Positions 9,328 through 18,409 of a stretch of DNA of 64,000 nucleotides are shown piece after piece (position 1 is the first letter of the stretch; each line of letters begins with the position of its first letter). The DNA comes from UBA8752 sp049610565 (lineage in GTDB: Bacteria > Bacteroidota > Bacteroidia > Flavobacteriales_D > Sanyastnellaceae). The notes under the pieces are model-generated. The model was not told the origin of the DNA and searched no databases. It worked only from the letters and a program-made list of their open reading frames with translations. Position numbers and translations under genes: made by a program. The DNA lies in the NCBI GenBank assembly GCA_049610565.1, contig JBMYZR010000006.1, positions 1 through 64,000 on the forward strand, in the 5' to 3' direction.

Positions 9328-11439
9328 ATGCCCTTCGCCATGTCCCAGCCAGTGCCCGCCCCCGAGAACCGCAATGAGAGTGACCCCGGTCGCCATGAAA
9401 AGACCGTGGTCCGGTCCATTGCCCGGTCGACGCCCCTCGATCTCCGTCATCTTCATTTCCACAAACTCAACCACGACGCGCCCGCGCTGCCTGAGCGGAA
9501 GGGCACGGTGATCCTCGACCTCGAGGATGGCGTCTCCGCCGCTGAACGGCCGCACCGGAGGCTGGCGATCCACGACGTGTTGTCCCGCCCCCTGCCGGCC
9601 GGGACGGACGTGTTGATCCGGTGCAACGGCATGGACGACGTCGCCGAGATGATCACGGACATCCAGCTGACCGCCCGCGCCAACCTCGCCGGATACATCC
9701 TGCCGATGGTCCACACCGCAGAGCAGGTGGTGGCCTTCGATCGGCTCCTCGGCGATCGGGAGAAGGAGCTCGGCCTGCGGAAGGGCCATTTCTCCCTCCA
9801 CCTCCTCATCGAATTGCCCGAGGCCTTCCTGGCCCTGGGAGACCTGGTCGCCGCCTCGTCGCGGGTGGCGTCCGTCCTGTTTGGCAAGGAGGACTTCCTG
9901 ACCCGCTTCCCCACCGGGTCCGACCGCGCCGCGGACTTTGCCGAGGCCCAGATTCCCCTCGTGGCCGCCGCTGCCGGCCTCCCCGCCATCGCGTCCCCCT
10001 ACATCGCCGTGTCCGATCCCAAGGGGTTCGAGCGGTACTGCCGCCGGTCCCGCGACCTCGGCTACACCGGCGTCTTCACCATCCACCCCCACCAGCGCGC
10101 CATCGCCGATGACGTGTTCGGGATCTCCGCCCTCGACCTGCAGTCGGCCCGCACCCTCATCGAGGGGTCCAAGGGCGCCCAGCTCGTGCGGCTCAACGGC
10201 AAACTCGTCGGACCGCCCATGCGCAAGCGCGCTGCATCCCTGCTCGCCCGGGCCGAATCGCAGACGCCTGGCGCCAGCACCCCCATGAGCCCCGCACAAT
10301 CCGCAGTGGCCATGACCGGCTCACGGCGCAAGGGGCGCTTCCCCCGCTACGGAGTCGACACCACCACCGTGCAGATCGGGTCCATCCTCGAGGGCCCGCA
10401 CGTCTACACCATTGACGACGCTTTCCGCACGAAATGGTTCTCGCATTTCCCCACCAGCGATGCTGCCCTCACCTCCGAGCCGGCCGCCCGGGCTCTCGGC
10501 TTTGAGGAGCGGCCCCTGCCCTTCTCCCTGCTCCTGAACCTGTGCCTCTGCCTTTCGGTGGAGCCCTTCTCGCAGACCTGCCGCTACCACCTCGGGTTGC
10601 GGGACGCCCGCCAGGTGGCGCCGGTCCGCATCGGAGACACCGTCCGGGTGCAGGTCCGGGTCGAATCGCTCCGCAACACCTCCGCCGGCACCGCCGCCGT
10701 CATCGTGACGACGCACCTGTTGGTGAACCAGCACAATGAGCCCGTCTTCGTGCTCACCAAGGACAGCTTCTACGCGGCGATCCCGGGACTGGAAGGCCGC
10801 GGCGAGGCCGCCCGAACCGGGGCTGCCCATGCGGCCTTTGACCACGCCCTCGACCTCGGCGCTCTCGAGGTCGCCGATGCCTCCTCCCTCGCCGACTCCG
10901 GTGCCTTCTTCCCGCCGAGCCTGCCCATCGAGGAGGGTGAGGTCATCCTGCACCCCGCCGTGCGCCCCATCGGCTGGAGCGAGAACCTCGAGCTGACCAC
11001 CCTCGTCCGCAACACGCACCCCATCCACTTCGACGCCCAGCGTCACGGACGGGAAGGCATTGTCGTCTGCGGCGGCTTCGTCCAGGCGCTCATGCAGGGC
11101 CTCGCCTCCCCCGAATTCCGTCAAGTGGTCGAGGAACGGTTGGCCCACTCCTTCCACACCGGCACGGTGATGCCCGAGGACCGCATTGGCGCCGTCTCCA
11201 AAGTGCTGTCCGTCTCCGACGTGGGCGATGGCCTCGAGGAGGTGGTCGTGTCCACCCTCGGACTGATCAACGTGGACGTCGAGCAGGAACTCATCGGCGT
11301 CGACATTCCGGATGCCCTGTTCGGGCCGGAGCCCGTCAAGCCCGCCGCATTGCGCGCGCTGTGCGCCGCGGAATGCCCCGTCCTAGAGAACCGCCTCGCG
11401 ATGCGCGCCATCCGGATCCTGCGCCGGCTGAAGGCCTGA
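9328..11439 (+). CDS. CitE-like CoA-ester lyase fused to MaoC-like double-hotdog hydratase
   Basis: This is a roughly 703-residue two-domain enzyme. Residues about 30-310 resemble the HpcH/HpaI aldolase and citrate lyase beta family (CitE, malyl-CoA and methylmalyl-CoA lyases): VILDLEDGV near the start of the barrel, a substrate-side E in LLIELPEA, FGKEDF, and FTIHPHQ at the end. Residues about 345-700 resemble two MaoC-like hotdog domains, with a hydratase-like segment (NTHPIHFDAQ) in the second. Separate enzymes of these families catalyse beta-methylmalyl-CoA cleavage and mesaconyl-CoA hydration in the ethylmalonyl-CoA and 3-hydroxypropionate routes. A fusion suggests consecutive steps on one CoA ester, but the substrate is not shown. 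I use the first ATG (9328). ATG 9340 is equally possible, and an in-frame TTG lies at 9322. No pathway partners are adjacent. Confidence 0.8.
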   Translation: MPFAMSQPVPAPENRNESDPGRHEKTVVRSIARSTPLDLRHLHFHKLNHDAPALPERKGTVILDLEDGVSAAERPHRRLAIHDVLSRPLPAGTDVLIRCNGMDDVAEMITDIQLTARANLAGYILPMVHTAEQVVAFDRLLGDREKELGLRKGHFSLHLLIELPEAFLALGDLVAASSRVASVLFGKEDFLTRFPTGSDRAADFAEAQIPLVAAAAGLPAIASPYIAVSDPKGFERYCRRSRDLGYTGVFTIHPHQRAIADDVFGISALDLQSARTLIEGSKGAQLVRLNGKLVGPPMRKRAASLLARAESQTPGASTPMSPAQSAVAMTGSRRKGRFPRYGVDTTTVQIGSILEGPHVYTIDDAFRTKWFSHFPTSDAALTSEPAARALGFEERPLPFSLLLNLCLCLSVEPFSQTCRYHLGLRDARQVAPVRIGDTVRVQVRVESLRNTSAGTAAVIVTTHLLVNQHNEPVFVLTKDSFYAAIPGLEGRGEAARTGAAHAAFDHALDLGALEVADASSLADSGAFFPPSLPIEEGEVILHPAVRPIGWSENLELTTLVRNTHPIHFDAQRHGREGIVVCGGFVQALMQGLASPEFRQVVEERLAHSFHTGTVMPEDRIGAVSKVLSVSDVGDGLEEVVVSTLGLINVDVEQELIGVDIPDALFGPEPVKPAALRALCAAECPVLENRLAMRAIRILRRLKA

Positions 11440-11447
11440 CGCGGCGG

Positions 11448-11705
11448 TCAGGAGCCGCGCTGGGAGGCGCTGCGGAAGCGGCCGGTGGAGAAGCCGCGCA
11501 GCCGGGCGTGCTTGGTGGAGCGGCCCTTGACGCGGGCCCGCCACCGGCGGAAGGAGCCCGGCTTGAGGTGGCGGCGCATGAGGGCGCGCACCTCGTTTTC
11601 CTTGAGCCCGAACTGCAGCTCGATCGCCTCGAACGGCGTGCGGTCCTCCCACGCCATGCCAATCAGGCGGTCAAGGTCTTCGTCGGAGAGGTCAGGGACG
11701 TGCAC
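11448..11705 (-). CDS. TIGR03643/DUF2805 family small protein
   Basis: This is a short basic protein of about 85 residues. It has the hallmark of the TIGR03643 family: a helix with MAWEDRTPFEAI, then QFGL, NEVRALMRR, and a basic tail with FRRWRARV and TKHARL. The family is small, conserved and of unknown function; its shape suggests a nucleic-acid-binding helix-turn-helix, which is inference. The start is uncertain. A GTG at 11705 gives the usual family length, while an in-frame TTG at 11753 would add 16 residues that look non-coding. It is convergent with the lyase/hydratase gene (8 bases apart) and divergent from the SulP gene. Confidence 0.8.
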   Translation of the reverse strand: MHVPDLSDEDLDRLIGMAWEDRTPFEAIELQFGLKENEVRALMRRHLKPGSFRRWRARVKGRSTKHARLRGFSTGRFRSASQRGS

Positions 11706-11762
11706 AGTGCGTTGATGACAAAACGGGGGCACTTGTGGTTCACCCAGCGGCAAGCGAGGATG

Positions 11763-11770
11763 TACTTTTG
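11763..11770 (+). promoter_or_regulatory. Bacteroidota-type -7 element upstream of the SulP gene
   Basis: TACTTTTG matches the Bacteroidota sigma-A -7 consensus TAnnTTTG at every fixed position. It lies 27 bases before the ATG at 11798. No clear -33 TTG sits at the usual spacing. Its position argues against the in-frame upstream start at 11735. Confidence 0.5.
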
Positions 11771-11797
11771 CGGGCTTTTTCCGGCTCCCCCCCTCCC

Positions 11798-13324
11798 ATG
11801 CGCCTCGCCCTCTTCAACTTCCGGCAGACCGTCGACTACCGCCTTGAGATCCTCAGCGGATTGACCGTCGCCATGGCGCTCATTCCGGAGGCCGTCGCCT
11901 TCGCCTTCATCGCGGGCCTGAGCCCCCTGACCGGCCTGTACGCCGCCTTCGTGGTCGGCCTCGTGGCCAGCGTGCTCGGCGGCCGCCCCGGCATGATCAG
12001 CGGCGCAACCGGCGCCATCGCGGTGGTGCTGGCCGAGCTCGCCCTTTCCCACGGGCCGGAATACATCTTCGCCACCGTCATCCTCGCCGGTCTGCTGCAG
12101 GGCGCGGCCGGCTTCCTGCGGCTCGGAAAGCTCATGCGCCTCGTCCCGCAGCCGGTCATCTTCGGCTTCGTCAACGGCCTCGCCATCATCATCGGCGGCA
12201 GCCAGATCGCGCAATTCCAGACCGACGACGGCCACTGGCTGGCCGGCACCGACCTGGCCGTCTTCGGGGCGCTCGTCCTTGTCGCGATGGCCATCATCGC
12301 CTTCCTGCCCCGCCTGACCAAGGCCGTCCCCGGCGGCCTCACCGCCATCCTCGTCATCTTCGGCCTCGTCACCGTCCTCGGCATCGACACCAAGACCGTC
12401 GGCGACCTCGCCAGCATCCAAGGCGGCTTCCCGCCGTTCCACATCCCGGACATCCCGTGGACGCTGGAGACCCTTCTCCTCATCGCCCCCTACGCGGCCA
12501 TCGTCGCGGGCGTCGGCCTGGTCGAAAGCCTGTTGACCCTCAACATCATCGACGAGATCACCGAGACCCGCGGACAGGGCAACCGAGAATGCGTCGCGCA
12601 GGGCGCGGCCAACGTCCTCAGCGGCCTCTTCAGCGGCATGGGCGGATGCGCCATGATCGGCCAGAGCCTCATCAACGTCAGCTCCGGCGCCCGGGCCCGC
12701 CTCAGCGGCATCGTCGCCTCCGTCATGCTGCTGGTCTTCATCCTGTTCGGCGCCCCGCTCATCGAGAAGCTGCCCATGGCGGCCCTCACCGGCCTCATGG
12801 TCATGGTCGCCATCGGCACCTTCGAGTGGGCCTCGCTGCGCACCTTCCGCCGGATGCCGACCTCCGACGTCATCATCATGGTGCTCGTGACCGGCATCAC
12901 CGCCGTGCTGCACAACCTCGCGCTCGCCGTGCTCATCGGCGTCATCGTGGCCGCGTTGGTCTTTGCCTGGGACAATGCCATCCGCATCCGGGCCCGGAAG
13001 CACATCGACGACCAGGGCTGGAAGGTCTACGAACTCTACGGGCCGCTCTTCTTCGGGTCGACCACGGTGTTTGCCGACAAATTCGACGTGCAGGGCGACC
13101 CCGAGCACGTGGTCCTCGATTTCGCCGAATCGCGCGTCTCCGACATGAGCGCCATCGAGGCCGTCAACAAGGTCACCGCGCGCTACGCCACCGCCGGCAA
13201 GACCGTCCACCTGCGCCACCTGTCCACGGACTGTCGCCGTTTGCTCGACCGGGCCGACGCCATCATCGAGGTCAACCACTACGAGGACCCGACCTACAAG
13301 GTGGTCACCGACCAGACCCGCTGA
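11798..13324 (+). CDS. SulP family inorganic anion transporter with STAS domain
   Basis: This is a 508-residue inner-membrane permease. The N-terminus has the SulP signature region (GLTVAMALIPEAVAFAFIAG, residues about 20-40), and many hydrophobic segments run to about residue 390. A short C-terminal STAS domain follows (VYELYGPLFFG, then LDFAESRVSDMSAIEA), as in sulfate and bicarbonate transporters of this family. The substrate cannot be fixed from sequence; sulfate, bicarbonate or another oxyanion is possible. I chose ATG 11798 because it starts the family-typical N-terminus and follows the -7 element at 11763. The upstream in-frame start at 11735 would begin before that element. It stands alone, with no sulfate-assimilation or carbonic anhydrase gene beside it. 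Confidence 0.92.
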   Translation: MRLALFNFRQTVDYRLEILSGLTVAMALIPEAVAFAFIAGLSPLTGLYAAFVVGLVASVLGGRPGMISGATGAIAVVLAELALSHGPEYIFATVILAGLLQGAAGFLRLGKLMRLVPQPVIFGFVNGLAIIIGGSQIAQFQTDDGHWLAGTDLAVFGALVLVAMAIIAFLPRLTKAVPGGLTAILVIFGLVTVLGIDTKTVGDLASIQGGFPPFHIPDIPWTLETLLLIAPYAAIVAGVGLVESLLTLNIIDEITETRGQGNRECVAQGAANVLSGLFSGMGGCAMIGQSLINVSSGARARLSGIVASVMLLVFILFGAPLIEKLPMAALTGLMVMVAIGTFEWASLRTFRRMPTSDVIIMVLVTGITAVLHNLALAVLIGVIVAALVFAWDNAIRIRARKHIDDQGWKVYELYGPLFFGSTTVFADKFDVQGDPEHVVLDFAESRVSDMSAIEAVNKVTARYATAGKTVHLRHLSTDCRRLLDRADAIIEVNHYEDPTYKVVTDQTR

Positions 13325-13432
13325 CCCACCGGCGGCAGGTACTCCACAATGCATTCGGCAAGAATTTGACCGGGGCGACCCCACCCACATTCTGATTTCC
13401 TGCATCTTGGGACAAATCAATCCTGAGACCCC

Positions 13433-15838
13433 ATGCGACATTTCGCTGCCCTTCTGACGGGCCTGCTTGCCCTCTCCAGCCTCACCCTGTCCGCCCAAGA
13501 CTGTGACGGCGCCGACCACACCATCCTTGCTGGGAACTTTTACTACAGCCCGGCCAGCCTCACCATCACCGTCGGCGAGACCGTCGCGTGGATCAACGAA
13601 GGCGGAACCCATGACGTCAACGGCAACGTCAGCATGATCACCGGCGAACCGTTCGGCAACCCGGAGATTTTCTCCCTCCCGACCGTGACCGGAAATCCGG
13701 ATGGCGTCTGCATGGGGGTCCACACCTTCACCCTCCCGGGAGAGTACAACTACGACTGCAGCATCGGCCTCCACGCCGCCAACGGCATGATCGGCACGAT
13801 CATCGTGGAAGAAGCTGTGGTTGAATCCGGATGCAACGACGCCTTCGCCTGCAACTACGATGAAGCCGCCACCTCCGATGTCGACTGCCTCTACGACGAC
13901 GGCGAACTTGACCTGTCCGATGGCATTTGGGTGATGGCCTCGGCCTTCCTCGACCCGGACCTCGGGTGTGCCATCGAGCCCTCTCAAGGCCTGCTCGTCC
14001 AAATGACCACCGATCCGAGCCAGCCCCTGACCATTGCCGACACGGAAGAACTCAACGATTACATCAACGACATGGTGGACATGGGCCTGATCGATGCCAT
14101 CAACGGCCTCCTCCTGACCTCCGCCTTCGAGAACGCGGTCTTTTCCTTCTGCGGAGGAGCCCTGAGCGGCGTTGCCGGACTGAATTCGATCGATGCCGAT
14201 TGGGACGGATCCGTCTGGACCTTGCCCCTGCTGGGCTTCAACCTGGCACCCGCAGCAGAGATGATGGACGGATGCCCTGACCCGGCCGCCACCAACTTCG
14301 ATCCGTGCGCCAACCCCGACCCGGCCACCTGCACCTACGAGAGCGGGTGCAATGACATGGCCGCCTGCAACTACGACGAAACGGCCACCTCCGATGCCGA
14401 CTGCATCTACGTCGACACCCCCTACGACCTGAGCGACGGCGTGCTCGTGGGCATTCCCTTCGGCCAGTATGACCTCGACACGACGGCCACCTGCGCCGTC
14501 CAGCCCATCAACGACAACCCCGTCCAGATGAACCTCGAGGACGGCCAGGCCACCTTCATCGTCGACGACGCCGTCATCGCCTACTTCGACAACGCCGTGG
14601 CCGGCGGCCTCGTCAGCCAGGAAGACGCCGATTTCTTCCTCAACCTCATGCAGAACGCCACCATGACCTTCTGCGGCGACACCATGGTCGCCACCCTGCC
14701 CGTCTTCGGCGAGGTCGTGAGCGGATGGACCGGTTCGCACTGGATGATCACCCCGGTTGGATACTACATCGCCCCGATTTCCACCGTCCCGGTGGGCTGT
14801 GGCGATCCGGCCGCAGAGAACTTCGACCTCTGCGTGATCAACGACCCGACCGCCTGTGAATACGCCACCGAGGAGTGCAACGATCCGCTGGCCTGCAACT
14901 ACGACGAGAACGCCACCAACGGTGCCGGTTGCAACTACTTCGACACCGAACTCTTCACCATCGGAGAGAACGACTTCGTGGATTTCGTGGACACCGAGCT
15001 CTGCGACGGATACGCCACCTACAACGATTTCCCGATCCCTCTCGGGCAGGACAGCACCGGCGGTCCGCTGTATTTCACCCTCTTCCCCGCGGTGGAGCAG
15101 GCCCTGATCGACAACGGACTGGAGCTGGCCGCACAGGACATCAACACCGTCTCCCTCAGCGTGTGTGACACGGTGATGAACTACAACTCCCTCGTGATCG
15201 GCGACGTCGACATGTACTGGGACGGCATGGGCTTCATCAACCCGATCTACGGATCCTACGTCGTGCCGGAAAGCAGCATTCCGCTCGAAGGCTGCCCCGA
15301 CCCCGCCTCCTGCAACTGGAACCCCTGTACGCACCCGTTCTACGGGGACGAGTGCACCTACGCCGTCGTCGGCACGATCGAAGGCGACAGCATCGTGGAG
15401 GCCGGCTCGACCGTCACCTTCACCGGCGTGGCGGCTGAGGGCAACAGTTTCGATTGGTACAGCGACTGCGAAGAGGTCGTGATCGACGGCAACACCATCA
15501 CGGTCACCGGCACCGAGGACTGCGAGATCTGCTTCGAGGAAAGCGACGCGGACGGTTGCGAGGGCGAGACCTGCCTCAACCTCAGCATCGTCATGAGCGT
15601 CGGGGAAAATGGACAACTGCCGTGGCAGTTCATGCCCAACCCGGCGACCGACGCCCTGCGCGTGGTCTGGGGCGGCGACGCCACCGTCTTCGAGGTGGTC
15701 GACCTGAACGGACGCCGGGTCCACACCACCACGGTGTACCGCGGCGTGACGACCCTCGACCTCTCCCACCTGCAGCCCGGCCTCTACCTGGCCGGACCGC
15801 AAGGCACGGAGCCCCAGCGCCTCGCCATCCAGCGCTGA
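13433..15838 (+). CDS. T9SS-exported cupredoxin-domain protein with Cys-rich repeats
   Basis: This is an 801-residue secreted protein. Residues 1-21 are a signal peptide ending LSAQ. Residues about 27-127 form a plastocyanin-like cupredoxin with apparent type 1 copper ligands His60 (GTHDVN), Cys109, His114 and Met119. Four Cys-rich modules of the CND...ACNYDE type then alternate with about 130-residue segments of unknown fold. Near residue 650 comes an Ig-like stretch. The last 80 or so residues are a T9SS type A sorting domain (FMPNPATD, VVDLNGRRV, LQPGLYL), so the mature protein should reach the cell surface or medium. Its role as an electron carrier or copper binder is inferred. It is followed by a strong terminator at 15855, so it is probably monocistronic. 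Confidence 0.9.
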   Translation: MRHFAALLTGLLALSSLTLSAQDCDGADHTILAGNFYYSPASLTITVGETVAWINEGGTHDVNGNVSMITGEPFGNPEIFSLPTVTGNPDGVCMGVHTFTLPGEYNYDCSIGLHAANGMIGTIIVEEAVVESGCNDAFACNYDEAATSDVDCLYDDGELDLSDGIWVMASAFLDPDLGCAIEPSQGLLVQMTTDPSQPLTIADTEELNDYINDMVDMGLIDAINGLLLTSAFENAVFSFCGGALSGVAGLNSIDADWDGSVWTLPLLGFNLAPAAEMMDGCPDPAATNFDPCANPDPATCTYESGCNDMAACNYDETATSDADCIYVDTPYDLSDGVLVGIPFGQYDLDTTATCAVQPINDNPVQMNLEDGQATFIVDDAVIAYFDNAVAGGLVSQEDADFFLNLMQNATMTFCGDTMVATLPVFGEVVSGWTGSHWMITPVGYYIAPISTVPVGCGDPAAENFDLCVINDPTACEYATEECNDPLACNYDENATNGAGCNYFDTELFTIGENDFVDFVDTELCDGYATYNDFPIPLGQDSTGGPLYFTLFPAVEQALIDNGLELAAQDINTVSLSVCDTVMNYNSLVIGDVDMYWDGMGFINPIYGSYVVPESSIPLEGCPDPASCNWNPCTHPFYGDECTYAVVGTIEGDSIVEAGSTVTFTGVAAEGNSFDWYSDCEEVVIDGNTITVTGTEDCEICFEESDADGCEGETCLNLSIVMSVGENGQLPWQFMPNPATDALRVVWGGDATVFEVVDLNGRRVHTTTVYRGVTTLDLSHLQPGLYLAGPQGTEPQRLAIQR

Positions 15839-15854
15839 GGCTGAACGACCCTGA

Positions 15855-15886
15855 GAAAAGGCCCGCCCCGCGCGGGCCTTTTTCTT
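15855..15886 (+). terminator. Rho-independent terminator after the cupredoxin gene
   Basis: An 11-base stem (AAAAGGCCCGC with GCGGGCCTTTT) closes a 5-base loop and runs into a T-rich tract, 16 bases after the stop codon. It separates the cupredoxin gene from the TonB-dependent receptor gene. Confidence 0.85.
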
Positions 15887-15900
15887 GAACTTCCGTCCAC

Positions 15901-18405
15901 ATGATTCGCCATATGCCTGGCTGGAGCACCCCCGCTCGGGTGCTCGCCCTCCTTTTCATTCTGCTCTCCGGTCCGGCTTTCTCGCAAGCCCCAACGGGTC
16001 GCATCACCGGCACCGTCCTCGACGCTGAAGCGCGGTTCCCCCTGCCCGGGGCCACCGTCCAGCTTCTGACATCCGAGGCCGCACCCACCGCCACCGACAT
16101 GAACGGGGGCTTCGCCTTTGACGTTCCCGTGGGCCGACACCAACTCCGCGTGAGCTTCATGGGTTATGCCGTCCGCACCCTCGACGGGGTGGTCGTCAAC
16201 TCCGGCCGGCCCACCGTGCTCGAAGTCGAACTGTCTGAGAGCGTGGTGGCCATGCAGGCCGCAGAAGTCACCGCCACCAAAGAAGGCGAGGTCCTCAACG
16301 AGATGGCCACCGTCTCCGCTCGCGCCTTCACCGTGGAAGAGACCGACCGCTACGCGGGATCCCGCGGCGACCCGGCGCGGATGGCCAGCAACTTCGCCGG
16401 CGTCCAAGGCGCAGACGACTCCCGCAACGACATCGTCGTCCGAGGCAACAGCCCGGCCGGCGTCCTCTGGCGCGTCGAAGGGGTGGACCTGCCCAATCCC
16501 AATCACTTCAGCGTGCCGGGTTCCGGCGGGGGGCCGGTGGCCATTGTCAACAACAAAACCCTGGCGAACTCGGACTTCTTCACCGCGGCCTTTCCCGCAG
16601 AGTTTGGCAACTCCACCGCTGCCGTCTTCGACCTGCGCCTGCGCAACGGCAACCAGGAAGACTGGCAGGCCAGTGCCCAGCTTGGGTTCCTCGGCACCGA
16701 AGCCATCGTGGAGGGACCGCTCAACCGCGAAAAACGGTCGAGCATGCTCCTCAATTACCGCTACTCCACCGCGGTCATCTTCAACCAACTCGGCATCGAC
16801 ATCGGCACCAGCGCCGTACCCTACTACCAAGACGGAAGTTTCCGTTTCCATTTCCCTCAAAAAAATGGCGGCGCGCTCGCCCTCTGGGGCCTTGGCGGAA
16901 AGTCGAGCGTGGACATCGTCATCAGCGACCAGGTGGCCCCGGAACGCAACATCTACGGCGACAACGACCGCGATCAATATTTCCGCACCGGCATGGGCAT
17001 GGCCGGCGCGACCTACACCCTGCCCATCAACAAGAAGACCTACGTCAAAGCCACGCTGGCCGCCAGCCGGGACCGCCAGTACTCCAACCATGATCTGGTG
17101 TACCGCGAATTGGAAGTACCGCCCGTCGTCGCCGACTCGGCCTACCGATTGGACAGCATCGTGCCCTTCATGGCGTACGACTTCAACCACGACCGGCTGG
17201 CCCTGGCCGTCCATGCCAACCGCAAATTGAACCCCATCGCCGGGGGGCCGGCCACCCTGCGCTTCGGGGTCAACGCCGACCTGACGCGCTGGACCTTTCT
17301 CGACAGCATCCGTTCCCTTCCGCAGGACCCCGACAGCCCGTTGGGCGACTGGGGCACGCGATGGGACGCCTCCATGAACAGCGTGTTGGTCCAGCCGTTT
17401 GCCCAACTCAAGCTGCGGCCTTCAGAACCGTGGACCGTCAACGTCGGCCTCCACGCCCAATTCGACCAGCGCTCCGGCGCCGCGTCCTACGCGGAACCCC
17501 GACTCGGCCTGCAATACATCAGCCCCGGCGGCACGGTGTGGTCGGCGGGATCCGGCCTGCATTCCCAGACCCAGGCCCCCTACCTCTACGCCAGCAGCAT
17601 CGGCGCCGATCCCGACAACCCCGGCGCCCTGCTCATGCCCAACCAGACCATGGGCTTCACCCGCAGCTGGCACAACGTCATCGGCTTCGCCCGCTCCTTG
17701 TCGGCCAATTGGTCGCTCAAGCTCGAGGCCTACCACCAGCACCTCTTTGACATCCCGATCGCCGACGCGTCCGACCCCGCGTGGGGCGCTCTCAACGGGA
17801 GCTATTCCCTGGTCAATGCGGGCAGCAGCTTCAGCCGCCTCTTCCCCGGGCGTCTGGTCAACGAAGGCGTGGCCCGCAACATCGGCATGGAAGCCACCGT
17901 CTCCCGGGCCTTCCGCGACGGCTGGTTCGTCCTGCTGACCGGCTCCGTCTTCGACGCGCAATTCCAAGGCGCCGACGGGGTCTGGCGCAACACCGACTAC
18001 AACGGCCAGTACGCCTTCAACGCGCTGGGGAGCCGCGAATGGCGCTTGAACGAAAGCGGCCTGTCGCTGGTCACCGGTGCCAAGTGCACCATGGTCGGCG
18101 GCCGGTGGTACGGACCCGTCGACATCGCGGCGTCCAACCAGCTTCGCGAAATCATCTACGAGGACACCCAGCGGAACACCCTGCAATTCAAGGACTACTT
18201 CCGCCTCGACCTGAAGACCAACCTGACCTGGAACCGGCCCACCGCCACCCACGAATTGGGCATCGATTTCGTGAACGTATTGGGAACACAAAACGTGTTG
18301 AAATTGACCTACGCACCCGATGAAGGGGGAAGCCCTGAGGACAGCATCCGGGAGGAATATCAACTCGGCTTCCTGCCCATCTTCTTCTACCGCGTCGACC
18401 TCTGA
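15901..18405 (+). CDS. TonB-dependent outer-membrane receptor with carboxypeptidase-regulatory domain
   Basis: This is an 834-residue outer-membrane protein. A signal peptide ends near PAFSQ. Residues about 32-115 are a carboxypeptidase-regulatory-like beta-sandwich (GRITGTVLD...PLPGATV), common at the front of Bacteroidota receptors. A plug domain follows (RNDIVVRGNSPAGVLWRVEG near residues 178-197), then a beta-barrel rich in aromatic-ended strands to the C-terminus (FYRVDL). No SusD partner is adjacent, so a polysaccharide-utilisation locus is not indicated. The next gene begins 4 bases after the stop and encodes an exported esterase, which suggests co-transcription. The substrate is unknown. 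A second in-frame ATG at 15913 could also serve as start. Confidence 0.92.
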   Translation: MIRHMPGWSTPARVLALLFILLSGPAFSQAPTGRITGTVLDAEARFPLPGATVQLLTSEAAPTATDMNGGFAFDVPVGRHQLRVSFMGYAVRTLDGVVVNSGRPTVLEVELSESVVAMQAAEVTATKEGEVLNEMATVSARAFTVEETDRYAGSRGDPARMASNFAGVQGADDSRNDIVVRGNSPAGVLWRVEGVDLPNPNHFSVPGSGGGPVAIVNNKTLANSDFFTAAFPAEFGNSTAAVFDLRLRNGNQEDWQASAQLGFLGTEAIVEGPLNREKRSSMLLNYRYSTAVIFNQLGIDIGTSAVPYYQDGSFRFHFPQKNGGALALWGLGGKSSVDIVISDQVAPERNIYGDNDRDQYFRTGMGMAGATYTLPINKKTYVKATLAASRDRQYSNHDLVYRELEVPPVVADSAYRLDSIVPFMAYDFNHDRLALAVHANRKLNPIAGGPATLRFGVNADLTRWTFLDSIRSLPQDPDSPLGDWGTRWDASMNSVLVQPFAQLKLRPSEPWTVNVGLHAQFDQRSGAASYAEPRLGLQYISPGGTVWSAGSGLHSQTQAPYLYASSIGADPDNPGALLMPNQTMGFTRSWHNVIGFARSLSANWSLKLEAYHQHLFDIPIADASDPAWGALNGSYSLVNAGSSFSRLFPGRLVNEGVARNIGMEATVSRAFRDGWFVLLTGSVFDAQFQGADGVWRNTDYNGQYAFNALGSREWRLNESGLSLVTGAKCTMVGGRWYGPVDIAASNQLREIIYEDTQRNTLQFKDYFRLDLKTNLTWNRPTATHELGIDFVNVLGTQNVLKLTYAPDEGGSPEDSIREEYQLGFLPIFFYRVDL

Positions 18406-18409
18406 TTCA

